This document shows, in pieces, positions 13,054-13,154 of a stretch of 13,154 nt of DNA (its first letter is position 1; each line of letters begins with the position of its first letter). This stretch comes from Burkholderiaceae bacterium (lineage in GTDB: Bacteria; Pseudomonadota; Gammaproteobacteria; Burkholderiales; Burkholderiaceae). Both the position numbers and the translations under genes were made by a program. The stretch covers positions 1 to 13,154 of the forward strand of contig CANHMJ010000036.1 in NCBI GenBank assembly GCA_947461805.1, given 5' to 3'. Below the pieces are notes generated by a model. It searched no databases. It was not told the origin of the DNA and saw only the letters and a program-made list of their open reading frames with translations.

Positions 13054-13154
13054 ATGGAACACACATTACCGCAGTTGCCTTACGCGCTTGACGCCTTGGC
13101 CCCACACATTTCAAAAGAAACCATGGAGTTTCATTACGGTAAGCACCATCAGAC
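13054..13154 (+). CDS. sodB: Fe superoxide dismutase, 5' part
   Basis: The first 33 codons are visible; the rest lies past the window end. The protein would convert superoxide to peroxide and oxygen in the cytosol. Residues 5-10 (Leu-Pro-Gln-Leu-Pro-Tyr), Ala-Leu-Ala-Pro-His-Ile-Ser (14-20) and Phe-His-Tyr-Gly-Lys-His-His-Gln (26-33) match the Fe/Mn superoxide dismutase N-terminus. His27 is the first metal ligand. The segment is closer to E. coli SodB than to SodA, so iron is the likely metal, but the residues that decide the metal lie outside the window. The start is well supported by AGGGAG (13043-13048) six bases... to the ATG spacing of about five. The leader is described separately. Confidence 0.9.
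   Translation, partial: MEHTLPQLPYALDALAPHISKETMEFHYGKHHQ

Overview
The window looks like a stretch of chromosome from a free-living betaproteobacterium of the Burkholderiaceae, most like Polynucleobacter or a close relative. This rests on the gene set and protein families, moderate G+C content and tight gene packing; it is an inference, because no rRNA or marker gene is present. Almost everything is ordinary core metabolism. I see no insertion sequence, phage gene, CRISPR array, toxin-antitoxin pair or complete RNA gene, and no gap over 300 bases.

Layout. (1) 1-2091, plus strand: the 3' end of a respiratory formate dehydrogenase operon, with the iron-sulfur beta subunit (cut by the window edge), a small lipoprotein, the cytochrome b gamma subunit and a small secreted Ala/Pro-rich protein. 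(2) 2098-3490, minus strand: an ATPase and permease of a tungstate-type (Tup) ABC importer, converging on the formate dehydrogenase operon. The operon's likely terminator lies inside the ATPase gene. (3) 3588-6005, plus strand: a BFD-like [2Fe-2S] protein, an endonuclease/exonuclease/phosphatase-family protein and a cardiolipin synthase, which touch or overlap. (4) 6002-8369, minus strand: a family III CoA-transferase and an acyl-CoA dehydrogenase, probably co-transcribed. (5) 8548-9875, plus strand: a YqaA-family membrane protein, then D-3-hydroxybutyrate dehydrogenase. (6) 9903-12125, minus strand: malate synthase G. (7) 12355 to the end, plus strand: a PuuD-type membrane domain protein and the first 33 codons of Fe superoxide dismutase.

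How the parts fit. Formate dehydrogenases of this class carry a molybdenum or tungsten pterin cofactor, so the neighbouring oxyanion importer probably feeds that enzyme. The acyl-CoA dehydrogenase/CoA-transferase pair, hydroxybutyrate dehydrogenase and malate synthase all serve use of small organic acids and storage polymer, entering through acetyl-CoA and glyoxylate. This would suit a heterotroph living on low-molecular-weight carbon. I found no convincing new multi-gene system. The points most worth following are the two small exported proteins in the formate dehydrogenase operon, the stand-alone PuuD membrane domain, the repeated TTTGC elements upstream of malate synthase, and the terminator embedded in tupC.
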